Below, one piece after another: positions 1-13,449 of a stretch of 64,000 nucleotides of DNA. Position numbers and translations under genes: made by a program. The DNA is taken from the NCBI GenBank assembly GCA_963383645.1, contig OY726560.1, positions 64,001,058 to 64,065,057 on the forward strand, given 5' to 3'. The notes below the pieces were generated by a model, which was not told the DNA's origin, did no database searches, and saw only the letters and a list, made by a program, of their open reading frames with translations. This DNA is from Muscardinus avellanarius (lineage: Eukaryota > Chordata > Mammalia > Rodentia > Gliridae). Position 1 is the stretch's first letter; every line of letters starts with the position of its first letter.

Positions 1-190
1 TATGCCAGGCATAGTGGCACACGCTTGTAATTCCTGTGTTTGGGATGCGGAGACAGGAGGATCATGCAGGTTCGAAGCCAGTCTCGCTGGCTTAAGAGAC
101 CCTATTTCCAAATAAAATATAAAATAGGTCTTGGGATTGTAACCCGGAGGTAGAAGGGTTCCATCCCCAGTACCATAAAACAAACAAAAA
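1..190 (+). mobile_element. B1-dID SINE, type B, cut by the window edge
   Basis: B1 half begins CCAGGCATAGTGGCACACGC and runs through GGTTCGAAGCCAGTC. The ID half is AATAGGTCTTGGGATTGTAA... ending CCCCAGTACCATAAAA with an A-rich tail. The CTGGCTTAAGAGACCCTA joint is diagnostic of the younger subfamily. Confidence 0.85.
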
Positions 191-480
191 AAATCCCTGT
201 TTATTGTTTTTTAATGCATTGCTTTCAGTGAACATTTTCCTTTCTTTAACTTTTATAAGAATTTTCTTCAAGATTTTCAGTATTGATTTTTGACTCTAGA
301 AATAGTATATATGTGGCATAAAAAATTAGGTAGAACTAAGGGTTCAGGGGCCTTGACTGGAAGACCAGTTTGGCATTGAGCTGTATAGAAAAGAAGAAGT
401 GGGGGGGGGGTCCCATCAAATATCATCTGTTCCATTGAATCCCAACAACAGGGTAACGGGAAGAGGAGATTTCTATAACT

Positions 481-925
481 TGTGTTTCAGTCAACATCCT
501 CACTGTCATGACCCAAAACACTGGGCCACCACCACTTAGAGATTTCTTTGCTCACAGTTCTGGAGATTTCAGGGGTTTGGTCCTTGTCAAGCCAGGTTAC
601 TTTTGTGGAGCTCAGCACATGGTGACAGGAGGCAGAGGGAGGGAGGATGAGAATGAGAATGGACTATGCTCTCACATTGTGGAACCCAGAAGCAGGAGAT
701 CATAAGCAAGGGAATTCAAGGACACAAACCCATTCCCCAAGGCCACAACACCAGTGACCCACCTCTTCTAGCTACATACATTCCATCTGTCTAGTTACCA
801 TCCAATAAACCCATCATAAAAACCCTCATCCGCTGATTAGATTATAGTCACCATGTTTAATTATATCAGCTCTGATCATTAATAAATGAGCTCTTTAAGG
901 AACATGTTATATCTAAACCATGACA
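481..925 (-). mobile_element. MaLR-type solo LTR, degenerate
   Basis: Read on the minus strand it starts TGTCATGGTTTAGATATAAC, like the TGTTATGGTTTGGATGT start of mammalian apparent LTR-retrotransposon (MaLR, MST/MLT1-type) LTRs. It keeps their landmarks: a GGTGGGTCACTGG-like block, a TTCCTGGTTGCCATG-like block and a CCAGAACTGTGAGC-like 3' block. No internal gag or pol is attached. The right edge (CA of the LTR start) is clearer than the left. Confidence 0.65.
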
Positions 926-2399
926 GCTTACATCAACATAGCAACTAAAGACCACTCTCAGGATGGATTCTGACTTATTTTCTGATCTCTAGGGGCTTCT
1001 TCATGGTGGTTCAGTGGGTTCTTCCTTGGGTCACACATACCTTCACCTAATACTTGGTCTCAAACTTCCTTGGGAAAAAATAGGGTATTTGCCATGAGGC
1101 CCACATTGCCAGAGCCTGAGGACCCAATCTGGACAAACCTCAGATAGGAGTTTACTTCCTGGGTTCAGCTTCATGTGCTTAGAGCAGGCTGAACATTGTG
1201 TTTAGTATCCTACCTTTATTTTTAGGAGGCCATGTACTTCCAGTTCTAGAGATAGACAGACTGCTGGGAGTAACATTTTGGCATTGCTGCCTATTACCCA
1301 TACCCCCCTGGATGAGTTGCCTGACATCTCCATGCTTCAGTTTTTTTCATCTCTGATGTAGAAAAATAATAATGTTTATCTCGTGGGGTGGCTGTGGGAA
1401 CTAAATGAAAAATGCAAGTCATGTAATAGAACAGTGCTAGGGATATGTCTGCAGGGCAGCTGTACACGGTGGTTACAAATTGACAATATCAAGTCTGGGT
1501 GTCAAGGCAAAATCAGAAACAGAAGATAAATGGTGGGAGAATGGGTTCAGGATCGCTTCAGAAAAGGGATGAATATGCCCAAGTAGGAGAATGCAATGTT
1601 TAGTTAAGGTCCATGAGCGAAACTGAGGTTAGAGAAGGCCTGGACCTAAGCTTATTGCAAACAGTGATCAAGTCAAGGAAGAAAAGAAATTGTTGTAGAG
1701 TAGCAATGACTATAATACTGAAAACCTGTTTTGGTAGAAATGTGGAAAAGCAGGTTTAGCCACTCCCTCCTAATAGAAATATAAATTGTTATAGTCTTGG
1801 GGGAGACCCAATTGACAAAATATGTTAAAGGTTCTTAAATATGTATACCTTAAGTTACTTTTTATTCTACTTTTCTATCTTTAGATTATTGAAGAGCAAT
1901 TGAAATTTACAACAAGAAGAAACCAGATCATGATCAATTCATACAGTTTCTGCTATTTAAGTTGAAAATCATTCAAAAGTTTACCACAGACCACATAAAT
2001 TTACATGTGTCTTTTACACTATTTCTATGACCATTTCTAATAGTTGAACTCCATATAAAGTAATCTTCTTTATTCATAAGGGAATGTTAACTCAGGGTTT
2101 GCTGTCCAATAGGAGAACCTGAACTCTGCATGATTCTTATGTTTTGACATAATGCCTGTCTTGAGTTTTGAGAGAGCATTTTTGTTGCTTTAAAGTATTG
2201 TTTTTGGCAAGCCCATTGCTGCCATCTGATAATAATACTGAAGTAATGTTCACTGTCTTGATTTCTTAAATTGAGTATATAAGTTAGAGTCATAGAATAT
2301 ACATAATTATATGTGATATATATGCAGATAATGAAAAATTTGGTAATATGCATGACATTTTACTTATCAAATTAACAGTTTTTACAGCTTCAATTGAAG

Positions 2400-2830
2400 T
2401 GTAATAAACTGCACAAAGCATACAGTGTGATTGTTTTGACATATTTATAAAAGTGTGAAGTGAACATTTTCATTCTCCTTAAAAGTTTCCTTTTCTCCTT
2501 TACAGTCTGTCACTCCTGCCAGCCCCATTCCCAGGCACTCATTGTCTTGCTTTCTGTTACTATTAATAAGTGGAGAGGATTTTTAAATTGCATTCAATGC
2601 CAAAATAGGAAGCAGCTTATTTATACATATTTCTGTGGGCGTGTGAAATTGGTACGACTTCTTTGGAGAGCAGTTTGGAATTATCAAACAAATGTAAAAT
2701 GTGAATCCTTTGAATTAACAGTTCTGCTTCCAACTTAAAGGAAACATTTTTATATGAATAAAGATTTAATTATAAAACTTTTCATCATTGTGTTTATAAT
2801 TACAAAAATTGCAAACAAATTAGATGTCCA
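2400..2830 (+). mobile_element. Ancient L1 3'-end fragment
   Basis: It contains the phrase GTACGACTTCTTTGGAGAGC followed by AGTTTGGAATTATCAAAC and later TTGCAAACAAATTAGATGTC. These match the conserved end of L1 ORF2 and 3'UTR in old mammalian L1M elements. Edges are diffuse. Confidence 0.6.
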
Positions 2831-2867
2831 ACATTATGGAGTTAGATCTTCCTTTTTCTCTCCCTCC

Positions 2868-2940
2868 CTTACAAGTTGGGAATTGAACCCAGGGCCTTGT
2901 GCATGCTAAGTACTCTACCACTGAGCTATACCCTAGCCTT
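2868..2940 (-). mobile_element. ID SINE fragment (tRNA-Ala-derived)
   Basis: Minus-strand reading gives GGCTAGGGTATAGCTCAGTG, GTAGAGTACTTAGCATGCAC and AAGGCCCTGGGTTCAATTCC, which are the A box and B box of an ID element. It has no B1 half. Confidence 0.8.
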
Positions 2941-3130
2941 GGAATTGTTTAAAGAGACAGTTTATGTAATGAAATGTTACATTATCAGTGTATATGTTTT
3001 CTTTAAAAAATTTATTGGAATTATTTCCTGATTACAAAAAGTGAGCACATATTAATGTATAGAATTTGAAAAGGAACACAAAGATCGAATTTATAAGATA
3101 GGATTGATAGTTTAAGCTATTAAAACTTTT

Positions 3131-3346
3131 TTGTGTGTGTGTGGTGCTGGGGATGGAAGCCAGGGCCATTCTACCTCCAAGCTACACCCCTAATCCTATT
3201 TTTATTTTTATTTTTTTTTTGAAAATAAGTATCGCTAAATTGCTCAGACTCTTGCTACATTGCTGAGGCTGTCCTCAAATGTACGATCCTCCTGTCTTAG
3301 CCTCCCAAATACTGGGATGACTGGTGTATGCCACTATGCCTGGCTA
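3131..3346 (-). mobile_element. B1-dID SINE, type A
   Basis: Antisense dimer. The ID half (GTGGTGCTGGGGATGGAAGC on +) is followed by the B1 half ending CACTATGCCTGGCT. Several transitions mark it as old. Confidence 0.85.
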
Positions 3347-5582
3347 TTAGATAACTATTTTTTAAAAACACATAATTTTATTCTTTAATGCCATCAGGAT
3401 TAGAGAATAAAAAGTCCCCTGGAACTTGCTCTCTGATGCCCCCACTTTCACTTTTGCTGTTCCTACTTCCTTGTGGAAAGGAACTGCTGGGGTTTCTTGG
3501 AGGCACAAGTCCTCCTAGTTCCCTCCTTTCCTGAGCTGTCCCTCTGTATTCAAGTTGCTTCCTCTTTGGCTAGTTTTCTTCACTCCTTGAAATTTACTGC
3601 CAAATTTACTGCAAAATTTTTCTGAAATCCTAGTAGTTCTCTTTTCTACTGCCCATGCTCTGTGGACCCATCACCAGCTACACTCTGATTACATTGCATT
3701 ATCTCTTTTCATTTTCCTTTTCCAGTAGGCTAATCACAACTTGAAGTTGGCTCAGTATCTGCAACATAGCAGTAGCAACTGAACTGAGGAAGAGGGAGAG
3801 AGGAAGAGAGTGGGAAGGAGAGGGAGTGTGAGAAAGAAAATGTACACGTGGAACTAAGCAGTAGAAATAAAGGTTGTTGGGATCAGTAAGGAGTATCAGA
3901 ACAAGTGTGTATGACTGGAGCATGGAATCTTCATAAAGGATTTAGTAGATAGGGATGAAGAGATAAATAGGATAAATAGGAATCAGATTACTAAGGGCCT
4001 AAGGAGTTTGGATTCTAGAATGTTTAAATGTTGGGAACCTGACAGAGAAGTGAAAATAATCCCTTTAAAGATACTTGCTGAAGTCAGGAGAACAATTCAT
4101 GAACCAAATGAGAATTCCAACAAAGAGAATTTCAGACTTTAAAAAAAGTGCCAGACAGAAATCATGGAGCAAAAGATTAAAATAACTAAACTGAAAAATC
4201 CACTGGAGAGATTCAACAGTATACAAGATTAAGCAGAGTAAAGGCCATTGGGAATAGAGAATGGGCTGGTCGCCAGCATTCCCCAAAATGTTAGCTGTTA
4301 TTAATGTTACATGGAAAACTTGAATGTAAAATAAACTTGAGAAATTCTGGGTTAAACCAAGTTGAATATATTTCTGTTCTTTGATTCTTTACTATGCTAA
4401 TGGTACATTTTTAATTCCCCCAAAGGTGATAAAATTTGTATCATTTCCGGTATTTATTTATCTTGGAACCCTTTTATTTGTGGACTGAACATATTTTGTG
4501 AAATGGACATTGTAGAGATCAGCAGCAGTGAAACTTTTTAATGATGATCATTTCTGTCACCCAGTGGGAAATACGGGAGGCTTGAATCAGAAATCTAATG
4601 GAGGGAGGGTAAGGGTGAAGGAGTGTGCACAGGAATTAAGTTGTGTCTCAGGTCAAATTCTTGACAAGGGATGACTTATCAACAATTGGAAGAGGTAATA
4701 TGATTCTAGAGTTGTTAATATCTGCTGAAAAGACATAAAACTGTGAAATGTGGTTTGGAAATTCTCTGACACAAATGATGTCAAAGTGCTTCTCTTCTCT
4801 GGTGTGTTTAAAGTCCCACCAACTGATGATGGAACCTTCACCTCATTCCCTTTGCTCTCAAAACCTGTGCATGGCCTAGCTTGAGCAAGGGCACCAGAAG
4901 ATGCAGGGCAAATTCTAGAGGTGTTTGGTTGGACACGATTATTGTTTGGCTATGCATGAACCAGAGATGGTTGCCAGGAATATGCAGTGGGCAATAAACA
5001 GATAGATGGTGTTGCCATGATGTGCTAAGCAAGCTAAGGATGGTGCTCATTGGGAAAGATGTCCTAATCTGACATGCTCATGAGTTAAAGTTGTCTTTGA
5101 GATAGTCATGTGGAGAGGAGAGGACCAGTAGGCCACTGGATGTATAGATTTGTGTCTCTGAAATGTTTGGACTGATGCTGTAATCTTATCGTCTGTGTGT
5201 TGATTGCTGCATATGTTGCGGGTTTCCTCTTTCATAAGATATAAGAGCTTGAATTGCAGGATAAAGACACTGATCTTCCCAACCTTCTCCCTCCTTGTTC
5301 TTCCAAACATGTCAAGTCACCTTGTCCTCTACAGCTTCCCTACCACATGCAAGTTCCACTGAAGCCAGTTTCTGATTTTAGGACGGTTCAAACAGGCATT
5401 ATTCAGTTCTAAACAGAAGCCACAGATGCCTCTGTAGGTATGAAGAAGGCATTTGTCTGATGGTGTTTCTCGTTTTTTTTGTTACTACACCAAGGGGAAG
5501 CCATGGAATGAATAATGCTATAACATGTTTCTGTTTCAGTTATTTTAAGTGTATTAACAATTTTCCTTTGTTTTATTTATAG

Positions 5583-5890
5583 CTCCAAAAGGAATTCTTC
5601 ATCTGTCTCCTGATGTTTATCAAGAGATGGAAGCCAGCCGCCACAAAGTAATCTCTGGCACTACTCTAGGCTATTTGTCACCCAAAGATATGAACCAACC
5701 TTCAAGCTCTTTCTTCAGTATATCTCCCACATCGAATAGTTCAGCCACAATTGCCAGGGAACTCCTTATGAATGGAACATCTCCTACAGCTGAAGCCATA
5801 GGTTTAAAAGGAAGTTCTCCTACTCCCCCTTGTTCTCCAGTACAACCTTCAAAACAACTGGAATATTTAGCAAGGATTCAAGGCTTTCAG
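5583..5890 (+). CDS. STAU2: STAU2 coding exon (Staufen-swapping motif and start of the last dsRBD-like domain)
   Basis: This internal exon encodes part of Staufen2, a double-stranded RNA-binding protein for mRNA transport and Staufen-mediated decay in cytoplasm and neuronal dendrites. The first two bases finish a Thr codon (phase 1 entry). The frame then runs PKGILHLSPDVYQEMEASRH and so on to QLEYLARIQGFQ and ends on a whole codon (phase 0 exit). I recognise this as the C-terminal third of mammalian STAU2. The segment IARELLMNGTSPTAEAIGL matches the Staufen-swapping motif that mediates dimerisation in STAU1. The SPTPPCSP linker and PSKQLEYLARIQGFQ, helix 1 of the degenerate fifth dsRBD, follow. 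Borders are canonical: acceptor AG at 5581-5582 and donor GTATGAAT at 5891. There are no stops and the serine-rich linker is preserved, so it is under coding constraint. An upstream ATG lies in the exon but this is not a start exon. Confidence 0.97.
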
Positions 5891-8800
5891 GTATGAATTA
5901 AAAGAAAAAACAAAAGCAAAAAGCAAAACAATTCATTAGCCCCAAATCCTTCATCTCTCCATCAGAAGGCTCATTCTTGCCTGCTAACAGGGCCTATATG
6001 TCACTTACAGTATAAATTATTTAGAAACACAGGGGACAGAGAAAAAAAAGAGAGCCATATGCACATGCCTCATTTTCTTTTATTTTCTGTCTGTCCCGTA
6101 ATTATTTGGCTGCCTGGCTCTTCTCCATTTTCCTCCTTCTTTTTATAAGAACATTTTTCATACTCTGTTCTGTCTTCCGATTGGTCTTGACTGGGTGCAT
6201 CTATCTCCTCACTCTGTCTTCCACAAACAGATTTTGCCTTCAGACATTTGGTATTAGCCTTTCACACTCACCTCTCCCTCTTTTAAAATTAGGGTTGAGT
6301 TTCTCTAATGATGATTTTGCTTTCATAGCAGCTTTGAATTTGGCACTCTATTGCTAGTGATGATTCAGGTACACCATTCATGTATACCACCCTAGAATTG
6401 TGGTATTGTTGGTATCAATTAAACATGATATTTGAACAATAATGAAATGCTCTCTAGTTATTTGAGGCATTACAATGTGTATTTGTTTTACTGGATCACA
6501 TTTTGAACCATCTAGGTGGATGAGCACCTACCTCTGATGGTACCAAGAACTTTATTTCACTGGGTAGCCTAAATTGGCTTACAGTTTAACTTGTGTATGT
6601 GAATTTGGGACTGAAACACCCCTCCCCATTTATTCTTTTGTTCTCTTCTGGGAAAAATAAACATAAAACCTATACTCCTTTATGGATGTTTCAGAGTTTT
6701 TAAAAGAATTGTAACTCCAGGAAGGGGAAATACACGTGTCTTGATTTCTTAGTTGCCTTGAAAATCATGTACTGAACTGTAACTGCCAACATGACTGATG
6801 GACTGCAGTGTGCTCGTGTGTAGAAAGATGCTGCTCCCCAGACTGTTTCCATCCCTCTTCCCATCTTAGTCTTCCCTTAAGACCCAAAACTGTAATTTCC
6901 TTTAGAAATGCTCTAGATCTGTATTGTGTAGAATGATCATGTATTTATAAACATTCACAAGTTTAGAGTATAAAATGAGAAAGAAGATCATGTGTTTGGG
7001 GGGGTATTTTGCATGTTTGTTTATTTTTTTTCTTCACAGACCCTTCTGATTCTTTCAAATCAATTGCCAGGTAGTTGTTAGTGTTTTTAATTGGACTATT
7101 AATATGACATTAAAGAAGCTGTTACCAATTATTGGCTCTGTCATCTGAAATTTTAAATGCTTAATTTCAAGTTATAACTTTAGAATTTGTTTTTGTTTTT
7201 TACTTTAAGAATCACAATAAATCACTGTTTTAAAAAAGGCTTTGATTCACATAAAATATTAGAAAAAAACTAAGTAGTTTTTAGTTCTATCTATAATCTG
7301 CATAGAATGAATTAGAAATAAACTGTGATGAAAAGAAATCCATGGCATATTTACAAATCTAGTCATTTAGAAATGTCAGAGCAATACTACATTTTTATAG
7401 AAATGCAGCACAAATTGCATTCAAGTTCTGAGTTGAGTTTTGCTTGGAAATAGTACAATAAATGTAATGTTGCTGCCAAAGAACCTACTTTTAAAATTTG
7501 TTTTTATTTGTTAGTTCTTGGCAATGACAACTATAATTTTAACATATCTTTGCTTTAACCAAAATGTAGCATCTGCTTCCCCACTATCAGGCTGACTGCT
7601 TAGACCTCTTTTAAAAGCTTACCCTGAGACAATATATTCTTATTTATTGACAAGTTAAACATTTCCAGTTCTGCATACTGTGATTTTACATACTAATGAA
7701 TATAAACACATGGTTTTAAAACATTGCTGTGCTTCTTTGGTTGAATGAGCTGGTATTGATGTCGGATATTGTGTTGCTGATGGATCACAACCCACAGCCT
7801 GGAAGTGAACAAAACCTCTGTGGGGAGTGGCTCGGTGTCTGTCACATGCAGAGTTCATCTTCATGTCACCATAGAAAGTTCTTTGTGGTGAAGAGTCTTA
7901 AAGCATATTTCTTTCTAGATAACTTTCTCAGATGTATATACCTAGTACAAAAACATGTAGATTGTTTGTCTCCTAAACATTTCAATTGGATTGTAGATAG
8001 AAATGATAGGATCAGCTTGTTGTGGATTATATGCTCTTCTGTTACTTTTATTTCTGGAATTTAAAACAATGAATTTTTTTTCTTTGTTTCTAGGTTAGTT
8101 CTTTTTATTTTACTGCACAATGAGCAGATGTTATGGCTTATTGAATATTGTAAAAACCCTTCTTTGGCCTTCCTTTGCCCATTATAATTTGATTTAAACC
8201 TAACCAAGCTATTGTATATGATGGCTATATTGTGTTACCAAGTAAAAATATAGGAGTATATAGAAACCAAAGTTGTTTTAACTTTTAATTTTTATTACCT
8301 AATCTTTAATTGAAATTTTCAAATTACAAAACGCTAATATGCTCATCAAAATGTAGGCATTTAAATCTACAAAGTAAGATTATTATACAACTTAAGTTAT
8401 TAACACAGCTGATTTCACAGAACAGAAAGTGACTGGATATTCTCAGTGATTCTTTTATTATTGCTAAGATTTTTATCATTTTAGAACCAAGTCCTTTGGA
8501 TCTTTGTCATAGATGAATGATTTTTTAAGTTTTATCAAGTATATTTTTATTATCTTTTTTTAAAATTAAACATTCGTTATTATCACAGTCAGTTTGTTTC
8601 TATAACTTCCACACATTTAAAAACTCATTCAAGAATATAGTCATATGTAGTAATTCAGAATTTCTTATTGTATCCCTTGATATATTTTAATTATAATTTC
8701 AGTGCTTAAAAATAATTTAGCTTTTTAAAGAAAATTATGGCAGAGATATTCTTCAAATGCAGTGCATTTTAATGGAAGTAAGCAGAAGATTTTGATTTAT

Positions 8801-11367
8801 GTTTACCTTGTTGTAAGCTCTTACATCTTTACTATACTTTTTCATATTAACCATACTAGAATCTTTTTATAACCAGAAAGGATAAGTAATTCCTTTGTTT
8901 AACTGTCATTAAAATGATTAAATGAGAAATGAATGAATTATTTTTGTAAATTAACCTTTCTGAATTTAATTTCAGTTTGGCATGCTGTATCTTTCATGTG
9001 ATCGTCACCCATTGAATGGTGTTATTTGTCAAAGCTTCAGAGTAAAATATGACATACTAAGTTTTATTCTTCATAAAAAGTATGACGACACACTTAACTG
9101 GTATTCTAGTTAAACCATATTGATTTATTTTTCAAAACTAAGAAGTGTTTTATAGAGTGGCTGTCATTGTTTTAGGTGGTGGTGCCATTTCTAGCAAGAT
9201 GAGCATGTGTGATTAAACTTAAAACTGTCTTTTCAAATACAATTTAAAACACTTAATACATTTCAAGGGATATGTTTCCTTTTGTGAATAGTAGGCTTCT
9301 TTCACAAAAGAAGCCTACTATTTTTCTTCTATTAAAAGAAGATGTAGGGTTCTTTTAAGCATTTACGTTGAACAGTATGATCTTGGTATAGGTTACATTG
9401 AGATGGGGTCATGGGTATGGAGGAAGAGGTGGCTGAGTACCTTGAGACTCTGAAAATCAACCCTTTTCCTTTCTCTTCTTTTTCATTTTCTCTATACTAT
9501 GTTTGTAATCCACATATGTATGTATCATCAAAGTAGCAATTTGCAGCTTCTTTTCTTAAGATGGGATGTGGATTTTTAAAAAGACCAATGTTAAATATGA
9601 CTATATATTGCTAGTAGGAGAATATAGAGAAAGAAACTTTCGTATATATATGTGCACCTTCCCCCCCATTTTTATTTTTTTCTTGAAACATAACTTACTG
9701 TGTCACTTCTGAGCCCAAATTTTCATTTGTTACTTAAACAGTAGTATAAAATGAGAAGAAATTAGTTAGAAAATAGAAGAAATTACTTAGAAAGCATATC
9801 TGTGGGTTTGGAACAGGGTCAGCAGATGCTGCTGTCGTTTGCAGTTACTTCTGGAAACCCCTTTAAATTTAGCCTCTACTACTTTCCAAAGACCCTGAAA
9901 AAAATTAACATGTGGTGAACTCTCCTAAAGGTTTGATCTTCCTATATTGACCCTAAAACTTAGGTGTGTTTTTTGAACAGGCAGTCCAAATTTATACGAA
10001 CTAACCTATTATGTCAGGTTCCTTTGGACGTTACATGCTGGCCAAACCCCCAAGGGCATACAGACTGCATATCACATAACTGTTCTTCCATAAAAACTGG
10101 TAGAATTATAGATCAGCTCATTTTGCTGTAATTTTAAACTCTAGAGAAAAATTTACACTTGAAGAAATCCTGACGCATATAAAAACATACTTTGACACAT
10201 AATAGGAATACATTTATGAAATAAACAGGCTTTAAGTAAAACAGTTCATTATTATTGCATTAACTATTTAGGACTAACCCCACCATAAATCACTGCAATA
10301 AGTAACTACAGAATTTGGAACAAAGACACCCATCTCAAGCCTTGATGCACCAATGCATTCAGAGTAAGGTACATATGATGTTACAAAAAAGCTAACATAC
10401 AAGCACAGCAAGAGCCGTTCCTACCACAGAAACTTTGATGTAGATCTGAAACAAGCCACCATGGTGTAGGAAGAAATGGCTGTCATTATCCTCCCCAGGT
10501 AGAACTATCCGCAGCCTTTTCTGTTTGTATCAGAAGAGATTTCAACTCAACATGAAAATTCTATTTAGAATTATTTGAAAATCATACCTTTGAAGAATTA
10601 TTTTTCATCTAAAGGTGGGTGACATTTTCTTTTGGTAGAACAGTGTGGCAATGGTGCAGTTTTTACTTAATGACATAAGATTAATTATAGTGCTTACCAG
10701 GAGGCTGGGAGCCATGTATCTCAGCTCATTCCAAGTCATGTTGAAATGTTTCCAGCATCGCCCTCTTCTAACATTCAGCTAGCTGGATCTAAGGAGGTTT
10801 TATTTACTTTGGTTTTTACAAATGACAGTAGCAAGAATTTTGTATGTATAGTTCTCTCCTCACCCAAGTCAACTCTTAAGAAAGGGAACAGTATGTAGAA
10901 TACCTCATGTAAAGAATTTCTGCACTTTCAGAATGAAAAAGAAAAAAGAAACACTAGTGCTAACATACCAGGACAGGATTCATTTAGGAAATAGAGAAAC
11001 AGGAGAAGGAAACTGATGTTTATTGACTGACTCATTATATCAGATAGTTAAGCAAGCAATACATACATGAATTCAGAAATACCAAGTGTGTTTTTACTTA
11101 CAAATCTTTATACTGTTGTATAATATTAGAAGGCTGGTCCCTGTAGTAGGACTGGTGTGTAGTGGTGGTCTATGATCTCCTCAATATTGGCTTCTTTTAA
11201 TCATAGATTTTATAATTTCTGCCCTTAACTCTATGCATAGCCAAGTCTAAGCCATTCAAAAGTGGATTTTTTGTGGTGGAATGGACTTTGAATTTTATTC
11301 TAAGATAAAATTTTATATGTATATACACACTTAAGGCTACACACAAATAAAACATCCTATATGTAAT

Positions 11368-11371
<4 letters not shown>
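5891..11371. other. Long unique intronic stretch poor in recent transposons
   Basis: About 5.5 kb of AT-rich sequence directly after the exon in which I recognise no SINE, L1 or LTR. The window otherwise averages nearly one SINE per 1.4 kb. It holds only short open frames without protein similarity and the hairpin at 9287-9322. Such depletion may reflect selection or chance. Confidence 0.6.
9279..9322. repeat. Perfect short inverted repeat with two overlapping hairpins
   Basis: AATAGTAGGCTTCTTT (9287-9302) is followed by a CACA loop and its exact complement AAAGAAGCCTACTATT (9307-9322), giving a 16-bp stem. An overlapping alternative pairs CTTTTGTGAA (9279-9288) with TTCACAAAAG (9301-9310). 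The two stems exclude each other. Confidence 0.9.

Positions 11372-11414
<43 letters not shown>
11372..11414. repeat. (AT)n microsatellite
   Basis: About 21 AT units lying directly against the 3' (tail) side of an antisense B1-dID, as expected for an expanded SINE tail. Confidence 0.95.
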
Positions 11415-11416
<2 letters not shown>

Positions 11417-11626
11417 CTTTTGCAATACTGGGAATGGAACCCAGGGGCATTCTACCTCTGAGCTATACCTCCAGCCTTATTTTTTTATTCTTTATTTTGA
11501 AACAAGTTCTCACTAAGTTGCAGAGGGCTTTACTAAGTAGCTGAGGCTTTCCGTGAACCCACGATCCTCCTGTCTCAGCCTCCCAAGTACAGGGATTACA
11601 AGCAAACACCATTACTCCCAGCTTAA
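11415..11626 (-). mobile_element. B1-dID SINE, type A
   Basis: GCAATACTGGGAATGGAACC, then CCAGGGGCATTCTACCTCTG and the B1 half to CACCATTACTCCCAGCTT. Its tail is the adjacent (AT)n run. Confidence 0.85.
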
Positions 11627-13449
11627 CAAGTACTATTTCTGGAAAAACGATATGAATCTCATAGTTTAAACAACTCTTTTGAAGGGAGAGATAGTAAATA
11701 ATGTCAGGAATAGTTTTCAGTAATTTTAAGTATGTAGGTGAAAAACTTGATGTATATGTTAACCTGGCTATACAGTTTCATCCCTTTAAACATTGAAATT
11801 GATTCAACTGAAGAATGGGAAATGAACATTTCTTTATTTGCTGTGAGGAAGTACTTACTAAGTAGCATTCTAAGCACTGGACAAAAAAGGAGTCACAGTC
11901 AAAAGTAGAGACTGACAAACAAGTAAAACCAATATTGAGAATAAGATGAATCACCGCCACACGTTAGCTCTATTTTTAGGTAGGGATTAGTGTTCAAACA
12001 TTATACAATTTGACAAAATATTATAAAAGACTTTTAGCATATCACATGAAATAATATGGGACAATGTATAATGCCAGCCCCACATACTGTGTTGTCATAG
12101 TAGATGTAAGCTTTATATGTAAATGTTAAGCTGTGGTCAGCCATGTCAGGAACCATGATTGGGAATAAACAGCTGATGGAAGGAACTGGGGAAAACATCT
12201 TAGCCAGGGGACATTTGAATTAAGTTCTCAAGAGTACGGAGAAATTTAAAGTAGATAAAAAGAAGAAAGAAAGGGATTGCAAAGCAATGAAGATATAAAA
12301 GGACACAGTGTTTAAAAGAAATGCTTAAAGTAGAAGTGGCTGATTGGGAGGCTGAATTGATGTGTGTGTTTTATTGGGGATTTGAATTTTTTTATACAGT
12401 AGACCATAGCTTTCTAACCTTATTGGTTTATACTGTATTTTCAAGAAACATTTACTTAGCTCCTCTCAATTGCACCAAGACTACTACCACTTCTCCCCAT
12501 CATCCCAGTGTTCCCTGTTCCCAGGAGGAGGGACAGCTTCACTGTCTTTGTTAATCTGTACAGTAGGCAGAGACCTTAAAAGAATAGTGACATGATTGCT
12601 TTTTAGAAAGATAATTCTATAATCAGTATAAAAGATGAACTAGACAAAAATGATCAGTGGCAGAAAGGCCAATTAGAGTGGTTTAGCACAAATCCAGGAA
12701 AGAAATAACAAAGATTGGATTAAGACAGAGCCTGTAGGCACAGGGGACTGGTACAGTTTCCCAAGGTACAATTGAGAAAATTAAGTGATTTCTGGTACTG
12801 GCTTCTGAAAGGATGCTTTCCCTAGGCTATTTGGGGTGGAAGTAAGAGTTAACATGTGTTGAAATGTAATAGATATATTTATTATGAATGAGATGAATAA
12901 ACTTGGACAGTGTTTATGAGCTCTGTGTAAACCTGTGGAATTTGTGTTGTCTGTGAGACATTGATGTAGAATTGCCCAATAGGCAGTTGAAATGGTTCTG
13001 TTGATCAGCAAGAGAAGAGAAGATACACAGATCTTAATCATATGTAAATAGATATAACTGGAGCCATAGATGTAGATAGGATTGACTAGGGGAAGTAAAT
13101 AAAGGCCCAATAGTGATTCCCGATGGATACTAACCTGTAAGAGAGCGTTTATTCATTAAGTCAACCTGTATATATTGAGTACCTACCTCAAACTAGGTAT
13201 GCCTCTTGGCTGTGAGGGTACAGCACAATGGGACAATCAGGGTTCCTGCCGTTGTGGAACTACCATTAGAAGAGGAATGTGCATGTGTTGGGAGAATGGA
13301 TGGGAAGGCAGGGAGTCATCTCTGAACACATACTAAATTTAAATGGTGTCAAACTCAGTATGTCAAGTGCTGGCAAGTTAATTATAAAATTAATTATGAT
13401 CTAAACAATGATAGTATCACCAATTGTATCAAGATAAATACATTTAAAT

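Larger units (their letters stand above)
1..5582 (+). other. STAU2: STAU2 intron, 3' part upstream of the first exon in the window
   Basis: Non-coding sequence ending in a good splice acceptor: a T-rich tract, then TTTATTTATAG at 5572-5582. It contains a partial SINE at the left edge, a MaLR-like LTR, an ID fragment, an old L1 fragment and one antisense B1-dID. I saw no conserved open frame between 926 and 2400 or between 3350 and 5560; the open frames there have no recognisable protein similarity. Confidence 0.85.

Noticed and set aside
7729..8064. 111-residue open frame
   Set aside because: No recognisable domain, AT-rich composition, and no splice or promoter context. Treated as chance.
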